DNA from: Eukaryota sp. TZLM1-RC
Taxonomy: Eukaryota; Metamonada: BaSk clade
Length of the DNA stretch: 64,000 nt
Assembly (NCBI GenBank): GCA_040285825.1
Contig: JAUPSS010000001.1
Span: 1 to 64,000, forward strand
Reading direction: 5' to 3'
Shown here: piece by piece, positions 44,879 through 56,116 of the stretch
How the letters are laid out: the number at the start of each line of letters is the position of its first letter
Position numbering within the stretch: position 1 is the first letter of the stretch
The notes under the pieces: model-generated
Database searches by the model: none
Told to the model about the DNA's origin: nothing
What the model saw: the letters and a program-made list of their open reading frames with translations, nothing else
Made by a program: the position numbers and the translations under genes

Positions 44879-47800
44879 AGAACTTCATATGAGCCTCAGT
44901 AAATCGTATCAAAAACGATACTCTTACACTTACAGCAATTGTTTTATTAGTTTACAACATTCAATTGTATACTTTTTGATTTTTACTTTTTACAATTTAA
45001 TGTTTAAAAATTAATACACTCAATTAATTCAAATATATACAAAATCATTTGAAAATGTAATCATGAGTTTGTACTGATCAAGTAACACATAGCCAACATT
45101 ACTAACACACAATTTCACACAAAGTTTGATCACAAGTTGATCACATCTAGTACATAAAGACTACATGCAACTCATCTAATCATACCAATGACCATTCAAC
45201 CAATCATACCAATGACTAATCAAATGACCATAGCACGGACTTTTAACACCACAATTTTTATATTAATTGTCCCAAAATGGACTTTAAAGATTTGACCAAT
45301 GATTGTAATAAACAACCATTGGTCAATATATGAAACTAGGAACTTCATATGAGCCTCAGTAAATCGTATCAAAAACGATACTCTTACACTTACAGCAATT
45401 GTTTTATTAGTTTACAACATTCAATTGTATACTTTTTGATTTTTTACTTTTTTTACAATTTAATGTTTAAAAATTAATACACTCAATTAATTCAAATATA
45501 TACAAAATCATTTGAAAATGTAATCATGAGTTTGTACTGATCAAGTAACACATAGCCAACATTACTCACACAATTTTCACACAAAGTTTGATCACAAGTT
45601 GATCACATCTAGTACATAAGGACTACATGCAACTCACCAAATCACACCAATGACCATTCAACCAATCAAAACCAATGACTACTCAAATGACCATAGCACG
45701 GACTTTAACACCACAATTGTTATATTAATTGTCCCAAAATGGACTTTTAAAGATTTGACCAATGATTGTAATAAACAACCATTGGTCAATATACGAAACT
45801 AGGAACTTCATATGAGCCTCAGTAAATCGTATCAAAAACGATACTCTTACACTTACAGCAATTGTTTTATTAGTTTACAACATTCAATTGTATACTTTTT
45901 GATTTTTTACTTTTTACAATTTAATGTTTAAAAAATTAATACACTCAATTAATTCAAATATATACAAAAATCATTTGAAAAATGTAATCATGAGTTTGTA
46001 CTGATCAAGTAACACATAGCCAACATTACTCACACACAATTTCACACAAAGTTTGATCACAAGTTGATCACATCTAGTACATAAAGACTACATGCAACTC
46101 ACCAAATCACACCAATGACCATTCAACCAATCAAACCAATGACTACTCAAATGACCATAGCACGGACTTTAACACCACAATTGTTATATTAATTGTCCCA
46201 AAATGGACTTTAAAGATTTGACCAATGATTGTAATAAACAACCATTGGTCAATATACGAAACTAGGAACTTCATATGAGCCTCAGTAAATCGTATCAAAA
46301 ACGATACTCTTACACTTACAGCAATTGTTTTATTAGTTTACAACATTCAATTGTATACTTTTTGATTTTTTACTTTTTTTACAATTTAATGTTTAAAAAA
46401 TTAATACACTCAATTAATTCAAATATATACAAAATCATTTGAAAATGTAATCATGAGTTTGTACTGATCAAGTAACACATAGCCAACATTACTAACACAC
46501 AATTTCACACAAAGTTTGATCACAAGTTGATCACATCTAGTACATAAAGACTACATGCAACTCATCTAATCATACCAATGACCATTCAACCAATCATACC
46601 AATGACTAATCAAATGACCATAGCACGGACTTTAACACCACAATTGTTATATTAATTGTCCCAAAATGGACTTTAAAGATTTGACCAATGATTGTAATAA
46701 ACAACCATTGGTCAATATACGAAACTAGGAACTTCATATGAGCCTCAGTAAATCGTATCAAAAACGATACTCTTACACTTACAGCAATTGTTTTATTAGT
46801 TTACAACATTCAATTGTATACTTTTTGATTTTTACTTTTTACAATTTAATGTTTAAAAATTAATACACTCAATTAATTCAAATATATACAAAATCATTTG
46901 AAAATGTAATCATGAGTTTGTACTGATCAAGTAACACATAGCCAACATTACTAACACACAATTTCACACAAAGTTTGATCACAAGTTGATCACATCTAGT
47001 ACATAAAGACTACATGCAACTCATCTAATCATACCAATGACCATTCAACCAATCATACCAATGACTAATCAAATGACCATAGCACGGACTTTAACACCAC
47101 AATTTTATATTAATTGTCCCAAATGGACTTTAAGATTTGACCAATGATTGTAATAAACAACCATTGGTCAATATACGAAACTAGGAACTTCATATGAGCC
47201 TCAGTAAATCGTATCAAAACGATACTCTTACACTTACAGCAATTGTTTTTATTAGTTTACAACATTCAATTGTATACTTTTTGATTTTTTACTTTTTACA
47301 ATTTAATGTTTAAAAATTAATACACTCAATTAATTCAAATATATACAAAATCATTTGAAAATGTAATCATGAGTTTGTACTGATCAAGTAACACATAGCC
47401 AACATTACTAACACACAATTTCACACAAAGTTTGATCACAAGTTGATCACATCTAGTACATAAAGACTACATGCAACTCACCAAATCAAACCAATGACCA
47501 TTCAACCAATCAAACCAATGACTACTCAAAATGACCATAGCACGGACTTTAACACCACAATTGTTATATTAATTGTCCCAAAATGGACTTTAAGATTTGA
47601 CCAATGATTGTAATAAACAACCATTGGTCAATATACGAAACTAGGAACTTCATATGAGCCTCAGTAAATCGTATCAAAAACGATACTCTTACACTTACAG
47701 CAATTGTTTTATTAGTTTACAACATTCAATTGTATACTTTTTGATTTTCTACTTTTTTTACAATTTAATGTTTAAAAATTAATACACTCAATTAATTCAA

Positions 47801-48597
47801 ATATATACAAAATCATTTGAAAATGTAATCATGAGCTTGTACTGATCAAGTAACACATAGCCAACATTACTAACACACAATTTCACACAAAGTTTGATCA
47901 CAAGTTGATCACATCTAGTACATAAAGACTACATGCAACTCACCAAATCATACCAATGACCATTCAACCAATCATACCAATGACTAATCAAATGACCATA
48001 GCACGGACTTTAACACCACAATTGTTATATTAATTGTCCCAAAATGGACTTTAAAGATTTGACCAATGATTGTAATAAACAACCATTGGTCAATATACGA
48101 AACTAGGAACTTCATATGAGCCTCAGTAAATCGTATCAAAAACGATACTCTTACACTTACAGCAATTGTTTTATTAGTTTACAACATTCAATTGTATACT
48201 TTTTGATTTTTTACTTTTTTTACAATTTAATGTTTAAAAATTAATACACTCAATTAATTCAAATATATACAAAATCATTTGAAAATGTAATCATGAGTTT
48301 GTACTGATCAAGTAACACATAGCCAACATTACTAACACACAATTTCACACAAAGTTTGATCACAAGTTGATCACATCTAGTACATAAAGACTACATGCAA
48401 CTCATCTAATCATACCAATGACCATTCAACCAATCATACCAATGACTAATCAAATGACCATAGCACGGACTTTAACACCACAATTGTTATATTAATTGTC
48501 CCAGAATTGACTTTAAAGATTTGACCAATGATTGTAATAAACAACCATTGGTCAATATACGAAACTAGGAACTTCATATGAGCCTCAGTAAATCGTA
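44879..48597. repeat. rDNA spacer tandem repeat array 5 (~463-bp unit, about 8 copies)
   Basis: Same unit as the other arrays. It ends at 48597 inside the unit (CAGTAAATCGTAAATG), where a decayed retrotransposon on the plus strand starts. Units at about 45560-46150 and 47470-47530 carry the CCAAATCA subtype. This is the last intact rDNA-related sequence in the window. Confidence 0.95.
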
Positions 48598-50099
48598 AAT
48601 GTTTCAACAAAGTAATTTGCTTAGATATTTCAAATGCTTTTAACACTTTAAGTCGGAATCATTTATATAAGTTGTTCTTTGATCAGTCTTCCAATTTGGT
48701 TAATTTTTTTAAATGTTCATATGGGAAACAATGAAATTTAATTATATAAAATCAGATTATTCCATCAAACACTGGTGTAAAGCAAGGTGTTCTAATTTCA
48801 TCTTTTCTATATACACTTGGTACTATTCACGTATTATCCAGGTGTCGAAGTTAAAAGTTATTTAGATGATACTTATATTCTTTGTCAAAAAAAGTCAATA
48901 TTCAGTTGTTATTAAATGAATTAGTATTAATTTTCAAGCAAATTGGTTTAAAATAAAATTTGACAAAACCGATGTGTTTTCAGTTGAAGATGAGTTCATG
49001 TGTTTGGGATCTCCAATCTGTTATACTGAGTTTGAATCCTCCTTTATAATTCAAAGAGTTCAAGAAGAATTGATTCCCAGTTTATTGTTTTTTAAATTCA
49101 TTACCACTATAAAATCAATTTTTAATATTTAGACATTGTGTTAATTCAATTTTGCTGTACTGGGCCCGAACATTTCCCTATGAATCCATTTCAATGGGTC
49201 TTCATCTTTGGGTTTCAGAATTTGTTACTTATTTTAATTTATTAGGAGTTGAAGAATCAAAAAATCTTTATTTAATCTATTTGCCACATCCTATGGGTAG
49301 ATTAGGTTTTCTTCATCTGGGTCAAGTTGCACTGATTTGATATTCAGTTCCTTTATACTTGACTGTACGCGAACTTGATTCAACCCTCGTTCATTCAAAG
49401 TGACCAGTCCAGAGTTTTACTATCACCTTTATCACCTTCGTTTGCTGTTCTTGACTTTATTTGAAACAGACGAATCAAAATTTACCGACGACAAATCACT
49501 CATTTATTTAATAAAGAAAAATGTAATCTTTTCAAGGAAAAACTATCAGAATGTGAACGACTACAACTTATTTCAAATTGTGACAGTCAATCAACTCTTT
49601 TTGAAAGTTTTGCCAATTTCTCGAAATTTCACGTTCTCAGATGATTGCTTCAAATACTTAATAAATGTGAGATTGCTTCAAGGAGAACAATTTGTGATAT
49701 GTCCTTTGTGTGGTTAAGGCGACTTGGGCGTAGATCACTTGTTTCAATGTGAAAAGGTTTCACTGATGGTTACACAGAAACACGACGACATTCAAATAAT
49801 TTTATTAACGAATTAAATAATTTTGAATCTGGGAAGGCATTTAAATTTGTTTTCAATAAACAGTTACGTGTTGATAACTTTCAAACGTCAACTAAGATTG
49901 CTTTTGATGTTACCATAGTTGGAGGTTATGGAAATAATTGGAGTGATGCGTTTTCAAAAGCTTATTCTGCTAAAATACCAAAATATTCAATTTTAAAAGA
50001 ATTACATTTTATTAACCAAATTGTTCCTCTGCTATTTAGTGTGCATGGAAGTTTTTACACTAAAACGAAAGTAATTTACGAACAATTTGGATGGAATTA
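48598..50099 (+). pseudogene. Decayed RLE-type retrotransposon (RT to endonuclease), plus strand
   Basis: Reading several frames in turn gives RT motif A CLDISNAFNTL (about 48618-48650), motif B NTGVKQGV (about 48770-48795) and motif C SYLDD (about 48856-48870). A thumb-like region follows, then a CPLCG...H...C knuckle with KHDDI (about 49698-49790), and finally FDVTIVGGYG (about 49905-49932). Many stops and frameshifts are present, and the 5' part is missing. It is opposite in orientation to all other elements and is not joined to rRNA. It is an old insertion, R2-superfamily by domain order. Confidence 0.8.
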
Positions 50100-50206
50100 G
50101 ATAGCAGACGAAATTAGTTACATCAGTTTGAAGAATAGTTTTAGGTGCCATAGTGCTACTAACTATATTCTTCACGAAAAAAATCAAATGAAATGAAATC
50201 TCAGTT

Positions 50207-50545
50207 TTCAACATTCAATTGAATACTTTTTGATTTTTTGAAATGAGAACATCATTGTTGCTCGGTAGTGCTATTTTAGATTTCAAATAGTTACCCCTGA
50301 ATTGTTTATTAACGTAAATCGCATCAAAAATGATACGTTTGCACTTACAGCAATGGAGCTATTGAGTTTCTAAAATTTAATTGTTTATTTCATCTGGTTC
50401 CTTTTTAAAAAAATTGAATTTTTCAAAACAATCCTCATAAAATAATTAATTGATTCAAATATGGTTAAAATCAATTAAAAATGCAATCATGAATTGCTAC
50501 AACCGTAGTTAGTTTAATAAATAACCAACATCATTGACAGAGAAT
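50207..50545. repeat. Decayed copy of the ~463-bp spacer repeat
   Basis: Diverged but collinear matches to the spacer unit: ACATTCAATTGAATACTTTTTG, ATCGCATCAAAAATGATACG, CTTACAGCAATGG, AATTAATTGATTCAAATATGG and AAAATGCAATCATGA. It lies outside the array next to RPS18, so the array once extended further or a unit was moved here. Confidence 0.7.
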
Positions 50546-50621
50546 TTCTTGTGTGGTCAAACCATCTACTTTATTGGAGGGAATTAATGTTTGGTTGAAA
50601 GCAATTCCTTTTTCCTCCTCG

Positions 50622-51115
50622 ATGGTATGTTTCCAACACTTCTTTAGTGACCTTAGGCCACCGTCCTCGCTCCTGACAATTTCCAACATATCCTCCGTGT
50701 CCTTAACACCAATGTTGATGGTCGCAGAAAGGTCGTTGCCGCCATAACTGCCATCAAAGGTGTTGGTCGTCGTTTTGCCACTCTTGCTTGTAAACAAGCC
50801 GATATTGATGTCACCAAGCGCGCTGGTGAGCTTACCAACGATGAAATCGACCGCATTGTTGCCGTAATTCAACACCCCCAAGACCACAAAATTCCTGTCT
50901 GGTTCCTCAATAGAAAGAAGGATCCTGTCGATGGTACCAATTCCCAGCTCTATTCTAATCTTGTTGATTCAAAGTATCGTGAAGATCTTGAGCGACTAAA
51001 GAAAATCAGAGCACACAGAGGTCTCAGACATTTCTGGCAGCTCAGAGTTAGAGGTCAGCATACCAAGACTACTGGACGTCGTGGTAGAACTGTTGGTGTC
51101 TCTAAAAAGAAGTAA
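50622..51115 (+). CDS. RPS18: 40S ribosomal protein S18 (uS13)
   Basis: Exon 1 is the start codon alone (50622-50624). A 32-nt intron with GTATG and TTAG ends (50625-50656) follows, then exon 2 at 50657-51115. The spliced protein is about 153 residues, as in other eukaryotes. Family blocks include [59 protein letters not shown] and the C-terminus [20 protein letters not shown]. uS13 sits in the head of the small ribosomal subunit, contacting the P-site tRNA region and the large subunit. The intron is required because the upstream frame has a stop directly before codon 2. A pyrimidine-rich TTCCTTTTTCCTCCTC leader precedes the ATG. It converges on the glycosyltransferase gene with 138 bp between stops. 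Confidence 0.95.
50625..50656 (+). other. RPS18: 32-nt spliceosomal intron in RPS18
   Basis: GTATGTTTCC...CTTAG. It follows the ATG directly, a common intron position in ribosomal protein genes. Using the earlier AG (50647) would put exon 2 out of frame. Confidence 0.8.
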
Positions 51116-51253
51116 TACATCACAGATTACAGTTACGTTTTATTTGTAGTTTTGACTATCATATTGTGGGTCTGTTCAATAAATTAGTTGGTTGCTTTTC
51201 TTAATCTCAAGCTTTTCATGTCAACTGCACGAGCGCATATTGTTAAAGATGAT

Positions 51254-52309
51254 TTATTTGATCAAAAGTGACAATATAAAAGGACTAATACTGGAATAAA
51301 ATTGAACAACTTCATAAATTTTCGGATGACTATTCTCAAGGGGTGGACGGTCAGTGAATCCTAAACAATTTAAGTGCAATGCCCCCATAAACAGTTCGTT
51401 GCCAAATGAATCGGGTGGTTGTCCTTCTAAAGGTACAGGTAATTGAAAACCATGAAAAGAATGGCAAAATTCAAGACTCCAACTCATACTAATGGGCCAT
51501 GTTTTGTCCTTATAAATGTTGGTTAACATCCAAAAATAATCTTGGTCACCTCTAGTAACATAGTCAGCCTTTTTTCCTATAAGGTGTTTTGGAGGAAGTC
51601 CATTAGGATACATAGTTGCAAAGGCCATGGACAGTAACTCACCCAAAAAGTCTATCGCACGAATTTCATCAAAGTTGAAAAATAGTGTTCCAGAACACTT
51701 GTACTTTACATGTGGTTCAAAACCGTTTTTAGAGTTTGAGAACTGATACGCCATAGCTAAAGCCCGTCTGTGAGACCTCAATAATGTGCGAAGATTCAGA
51801 AAGTATGGACAAGGATCTGTCGTCACAATCATATCAGTATCAAGATAAAGCCCATGGTTAATATCCCAAAACTTGTCCAACAACAACTTACTATAACCAT
51901 AAGATCCTGAATGGTGATCCAATTCAAGATGTGAAAGACTATTATTGACAAATGTTAGTTCTAATTCCTGAAACTGAAAAGAGAAAGGTTTATGTCTATG
52001 TATGTTGTGCATTTTCAACCTATTGACGTAGTCTGTCAAAAAAGTGTTAGATCCATGACCAGTTATGACATAAAAATTCAATGGACAGGTCGCATGGAGC
52101 AACAAGCTGTTAATTAACCGGGCGGTTTCATCCAGATTTTCAGAATCCACCGAACCAGAAACAAGTAAAACATTCAGTGTGTCATTATCTGCAAACAGTG
52201 GTAAGACAAGACACCATGGAAGTGTGAGGGAAATAATTAAGAATGAGTAAAGGGGGAAAAGTCTGAACACAGTTATTGATGGAAGAAACGTCTTCATAGA
52301 ACACATCAT
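51254..52309 (-). CDS. GT8-like glycosyltransferase, type II membrane protein
   Basis: 351 residues. A hydrophobic stretch at about 16-40 looks like a signal anchor, which suggests a Golgi type II protein. The catalytic domain has YLDTDMIV with the metal-binding DTD at 157-159, then KCSGTLFFNF (about 204-213, where many relatives have NSG), RGDQDYF (D255, D257) and a late His in GALHLN (H312). This set resembles the glucoside xylosyltransferase/LARGE-type GT8 group, which transfers a sugar from a nucleotide sugar to glycoprotein glycans. The exact donor and acceptor cannot be told. Its start is 127 bp from that of RPS5 in divergent orientation, so the two may share a promoter region. The start is at the first of two close ATGs (MMCSM). 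Confidence 0.75.
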   Translation of the reverse strand: MMCSMKTFLPSITVFRLFPLYSFLIISLTLPWCLVLPLFADNDTLNVLLVSGSVDSENLDETARLINSLLLHATCPLNFYVITGHGSNTFLTDYVNRLKMHNIHRHKPFSFQFQELELTFVNNSLSHLELDHHSGSYGYSKLLLDKFWDINHGLYLDTDMIVTTDPCPYFLNLRTLLRSHRRALAMAYQFSNSKNGFEPHVKYKCSGTLFFNFDEIRAIDFLGELLSMAFATMYPNGLPPKHLIGKKADYVTRGDQDYFWMLTNIYKDKTWPISMSWSLEFCHSFHGFQLPVPLEGQPPDSFGNELFMGALHLNCLGFTDRPPLENSHPKIYEVVQFYSSISPFILSLLIK

Positions 52310-52436
52310 TAAGGCTAGTTACAATTGAGGAATGATGAAACTAAAAGGGTTTCTGAACCACATAAAGGCATCTTGAATTGAACAATGATAATACGTTGAA
52401 ATGAAATGCATCCCTTTTTCTTTCTTATCAGAAATT

Positions 52437-53054
52437 ATGTCCGATCTTAAGCTCTTTGGCCGCTGGGCATTTGATGAAGCTGATTTTGCAGATGTAGACA
52501 TGGCTCTTCGTGTATGATTATTTCATTCATGTTTACCGCAGGACTACATCAACTTCAAAGGAACTGGTGAGTCACCTCTTGTTTTACCTCATACTGCTGG
52601 TCGCTGGCAGGTTAGAAGATTCCGCAAGGCTCAGTGCCCTGTAGTTGAACGTCTGGTGAACTCTCTCATGATGCATGGACGTAACAATGGTAAGAAGCTC
52701 TTGGCCATGAGGATTGTTAAGCATGCTTTTGAGATCATTAACCTTTCTACTGGCAAAAACCCTCTTCAGGTACTTGTTCAGGCCATTATCAATTCTGGAC
52801 CTCGTGAAGATTCTACCCGTATTGGTACTGCTGGTACCGCTCGCCGTCAGTCAGTTGATGTTTCACCATTGAGACGTGTCAACCAAGCAATTGCTCTCAT
52901 CACCACTGGTGCTCGTGAAGCATCTTTCAGAAACATTAAAACTATTGCTGAGTGTCTTGCCGACGAAGTCATCGCTGCTGCCAAAGGATCAGCTTCTTCC
53001 TATGCTATTCGCAAGAAGGACGACATTGAACGTGTTGCTAAATCCAATCGCTAA
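52437..53054 (+). CDS. RPS5: 40S ribosomal protein S5 (uS7)
   Basis: Exon 1 (52437-52511) encodes 25 residues starting [11 protein letters not shown] 30-nt intron (52512-52541) with GTATG and CGCAG ends follows, and exon 2 runs 52542-53054. The protein has about 195 residues (human 204). Family blocks include [85 protein letters not shown] and the C-terminus [18 protein letters not shown]. uS7 lies in the 40S head near the E site and mRNA exit. Without splicing, a TGA follows two codons after the donor, so the intron is real. A pyrimidine-rich run ending in AG just before the ATG could also be a 5' UTR acceptor. Confidence 0.95.
52512..52541 (+). other. RPS5: 30-nt spliceosomal intron in RPS5
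   Basis: GTATGATTATTT...TACCGCAG. Splicing joins ALR to DYINF, which matches the conserved region around QDYI in other eukaryotic S5 proteins. Confidence 0.85.
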
Positions 53055-53454
53055 TCTCAAAATGTCACATTTGCTAGTGTTCTTATAGTTTATTATTTTT
53101 TGAATTCACAAGTAGAGTGGAATTGGTGATACATAAAATGTTTCAAGAGGTAGCATAGTTTTTTACATTAAAGATACTTTATGTCAAAAATGATTGACTA
53201 TTTTGGGTTGGGCCATGTTATTGGAACAGTATCAATTCATCTCAGATCATATAGAAGTGTTGGGACTTTTCAGATAAACACTGTCCATCAACAATACCTT
53301 TCGTGCATAAATACTGCCAAACACCTCAATTCCTGAATAGTGCATGGAACACAATACATTATTGTTATTGCAGTTGTGACTTGTGATGTTGTAAGCAACA
53401 GTTTGATACAAAAAAACAGATAAACTTGGACTTAAACACAAATTTGATGTAATT
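53055..53454. other. Intergenic, AT-rich
   Basis: Sequence downstream of RPS5. Short frames only; I see no gene or RNA. Confidence 0.6.
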
Positions 53455-54440
53455 CTTTCTATTTATTGAACTTCCACACTTAACAAAATAAACTCAGAAC
53501 TGATGGGACGAAATCCGTTGAACCAACAATTCCTCTAAAGAGTTTTGACGTACTTGCTGTCTCGCTAAAGTTTCTCTAATTGGATCAAAAGACCTAGGCA
53601 ATCTATTAGCAATGGTAAATTGAATTCGAAAGCGCCACAAAAAAGATATCAAATCTTTTCATTGTTTTTTCTTGAACCCTTGTTTGGAAATCATTCGAAA
53701 AGGTTCTTGCTTCTACTGATAGTCTTCCGTTTATCGAAAATGGGAAAGCAATAAAACCAAGTGATCTATTTCTATCATTAGCATTAGCTTCTTCGATGTA
53801 TTTGTCATATTTTCTATGTTTTTCCTTAGCTCTAAATTCAAAAGCACTTACAGGATTAAGCTTTCTTCTTTCAACCAAAGTGTCATTTGCAACATTACAG
53901 GAGACAAAGTTATCAACAGCTTCAGAGTTCTCAATCCAATCACAGTATATATCACCTCTGTCATCAAAACCGAAATTATTCAATGACAGTGTTTCTTTCA
54001 GCAGAGGCTCTTTGACACACAGGAAATTCTTGCATTTCATACCATATTAAAAAGAGTGTCTCTAACAGCATCACGTAATGAAGAACGATAAGTTATCAAT
54101 TTCGAACAATTGCGAGCATGGCGCAAAGTGAGCTGAGGTGAATTAGATCAAATACATTTTTCTTTTAATAATAATTGTTTAAGGGCAATATTCAAAAATA
54201 AACTCATTTTGGTTACAAACGCTTCATTATTAGCACAGAATCCAACAAGATTTGATGTATTGGAAAACAAAAAAACATACTTAGAATTGTGAATTTCTAT
54301 CAAAACGCATCTTCTACGAAAGACTTGACAACGTCAGCGGAAACAACATTTCTGACTCCCTTACACCTACAATTGTCTCGTTGTTAACTAACAATAGTAC
54401 GCTAACCACATTCGCTCTGGGCCTTTCTCCTAAGAACCAA
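53455..54440 (-). pseudogene. RLE-type retrotransposon 3' fragment, family C (copy 1)
   Basis: The open stretch 53606-54040 aligns with the C-terminus of the element at 57720-58970: KEPLLKETLSLNNFG, DDRGDIYCDWI and FPFSINGRLSVEA are shared. Upstream (54050-54180) the knuckle region is readable, but the second Cys codon is TGA and the frame is shifted. The 3' UTR also matches that of the other copy. There is no RT left. It is a dead, 5'-truncated insertion. Confidence 0.75.
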
Positions 54441-54470
54441 CCTAAATAGACAAAAGTTTGAATTCTTAAG

Positions 54471-54855
54471 TTACTTCAAAACTATACATTGTTCTTCAAC
54501 TTTAGCATTCACTACTGGTGATAATGTATTGAGATCAGGTTGTTGCATCGGACTCATAGGTATACCAGCACCTTCAGTACCCTTTCCAACAGTCTTTAAA
54601 CTGTCATCAGTGGGTTCAATAACTTTGTTTTGAGACTGTTGTTTCTTAAACACCTCTGATTTCTCTTTTCCATACAGAATGCCTTCAGCCAACACCAGAA
54701 TATTTGGAGCAGTATTGGTATCTCGATTCCAGAACATTTTGCATTGATTACACTGCCTCAAACCCCATGAAACTGCTTTTCCGACTTTTATAGTATCACG
54801 TAATTGTCTTGTTTATTTAGATTAGGTTTGTGACCTTGTTTTCCACTGCAAAATG
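54471..54855 (-). pseudogene. Fanzor/TnpB-like nuclease, C-terminal remnant
   Basis: The minus strand encodes WGLRQCNQCKMFWNRDTNTA followed by PNILVLAEGILYGKE. A Cys-x2-Cys half of a zinc ribbon followed by WNRDxN with a nearby Asn-Ile is the RuvC-III signature of TnpB and its eukaryotic relatives, the Fanzors. Upstream the frame meets a stop (about 54815), and the rest of the protein (wedge, RuvC-I, RuvC-II) is not seen. An 80-residue tail follows, ending at 54471. Fanzors are RNA-guided DNA nucleases carried by eukaryotic transposons; this piece cannot cut. The family call rests on the short motif only. Confidence 0.6.
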
Positions 54856-55077
54856 AGTGGTAAATTTATTCAATTAAATTTATTTGAATAAAGGTGTTTT
54901 GTCTCAACACAAACATTATGCCTGAAGGAGGGTTCTCCTCATCCTCCGATACAAACAGTCATGACCATACTCCTTATTCTACCAAACCCCATCACAGTCC
55001 AGAAATTCGTACTATATTCTGACCCAGTCCGACCTAATTCTCATACCAGAAGCCAATTATCCCGTTGAAATTCACCT
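54856..55077. other. Intergenic
   Basis: No feature recognised; contains C-rich patches unlike the AT-rich surroundings. Confidence 0.4.
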
Positions 55078-55425
55078 TTGAAATACCAAGGTAGTGTTCT
55101 TTCCTCTCCCAACTTATTGAAAGAACCCAATAGATACAACAAACTTCATCCAAGGGACTCGAGTCCCCTCTCTCATCTGTCAGAACTTAATTCACATCCC
55201 CCTTCTCCATATTCTCCTACATCTCAATCAGCTTCTCCACCTGCTCTCCTTTCAGCTCTATTGCCTCCAAATCCTTCTCCCCACCACCCTAAGTCCAAGT
55301 TATTTAAAAAAACCTCTATTGGCACCAAATCAACGGTCTCCTTAGCAACAGTTTCTTCACTTACATTATTTACACTATCCTCTTTTGCGTGTGTTTTTCC
55401 TCAAATATTAATAATGTTTTTTTAA
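55078..55425 (+). CDS. Hypothetical Ser/Pro-rich frame, doubtful
   Basis: 115 codons. The middle is Ser/Pro/His-rich (HPPSPYSPTSQSASPP) and the C-terminus is hydrophobic (about residues 85-115). I do not recognise it. The C-rich composition breaks the local AT richness, which could mean a real exon or a low-complexity insertion. There is no neighbouring exon with clear splice sites. Confidence 0.2.
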   Translation: MKYQGSVLSSPNLLKEPNRYNKLHPRDSSPLSHLSELNSHPPSPYSPTSQSASPPALLSALLPPNPSPHHPKSKLFKKTSIGTKSTVSLATVSSLTLFTLSSFACVFPQILIMFF

Positions 55426-56116
55426 ACCTTTTTTTGGTACTCCTCAATTCCTTTGTTTGAAACTGTGATGTTGTTCTTTTGTTTTTCTTCTTGTATTGTA
55501 GGTTTTATTAATATAGAACATTTTTCCTATTAACAATCAATGTAAAATACTGAGCTTGCAACACTTTTCAGCCCCCGCATACGGTGTTTCTATAGATTTT
55601 GTAAATTCAGAAAACCAACAGAAAGGTTTGTTTCTGAAGTTACCTCTATGCTGGAGAAACTACAAACTCCACCAAGCTACAGTTGAAGTTCATCTTATGG
55701 ACAGTTAAACTCAATTTTGCAATATCCACTCTTTTTGTGGCTCGTTTTGTATCAAACAAACAGTCAAATTTATTGTTTAAAATCACTATGCAGTGGTTTT
55801 GCTTGTTTTTTATTCTGTCTTTTGTGATAAATTTTCTTAAATGGACTTTTTAATCAAATAGGATTATGTCATCTCAATAAAACAAACAATCAGTATTTAT
55901 TCTATCAAATAGAGAACAAGTGCATGAATAGTCACAACAAATGTGTGTGATTGAATTGTGTACTGTTGGTGTTAAATTCTACATCTCAACAACCCTAATT
56001 GACAAAATATTTTCTAGAACCACGTTTGTTGTTGAGGAGAACCATGATCCACAAAAAATCCTTTGGATAGCCACCATTAGCAGTAGCCACCTGATAGCTG
56101 TCTAGGGGCGAAAAGA
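55426..56116. other. Intergenic, upstream of the PRPP synthetase gene
   Basis: AT-rich with T runs. No gene, tRNA or repeat recognised. Confidence 0.6.

Noticed and set aside
50531-50887. 118-codon minus-strand frame
   Set aside because: Antisense to RPS18, whose conserved protein explains the sequence.
50622-53054. Host use of TAA as a sense codon, suggested by the gag-like frame
   Set aside because: RPS18 and RPS5 end with TAA exactly at their conserved C-termini.
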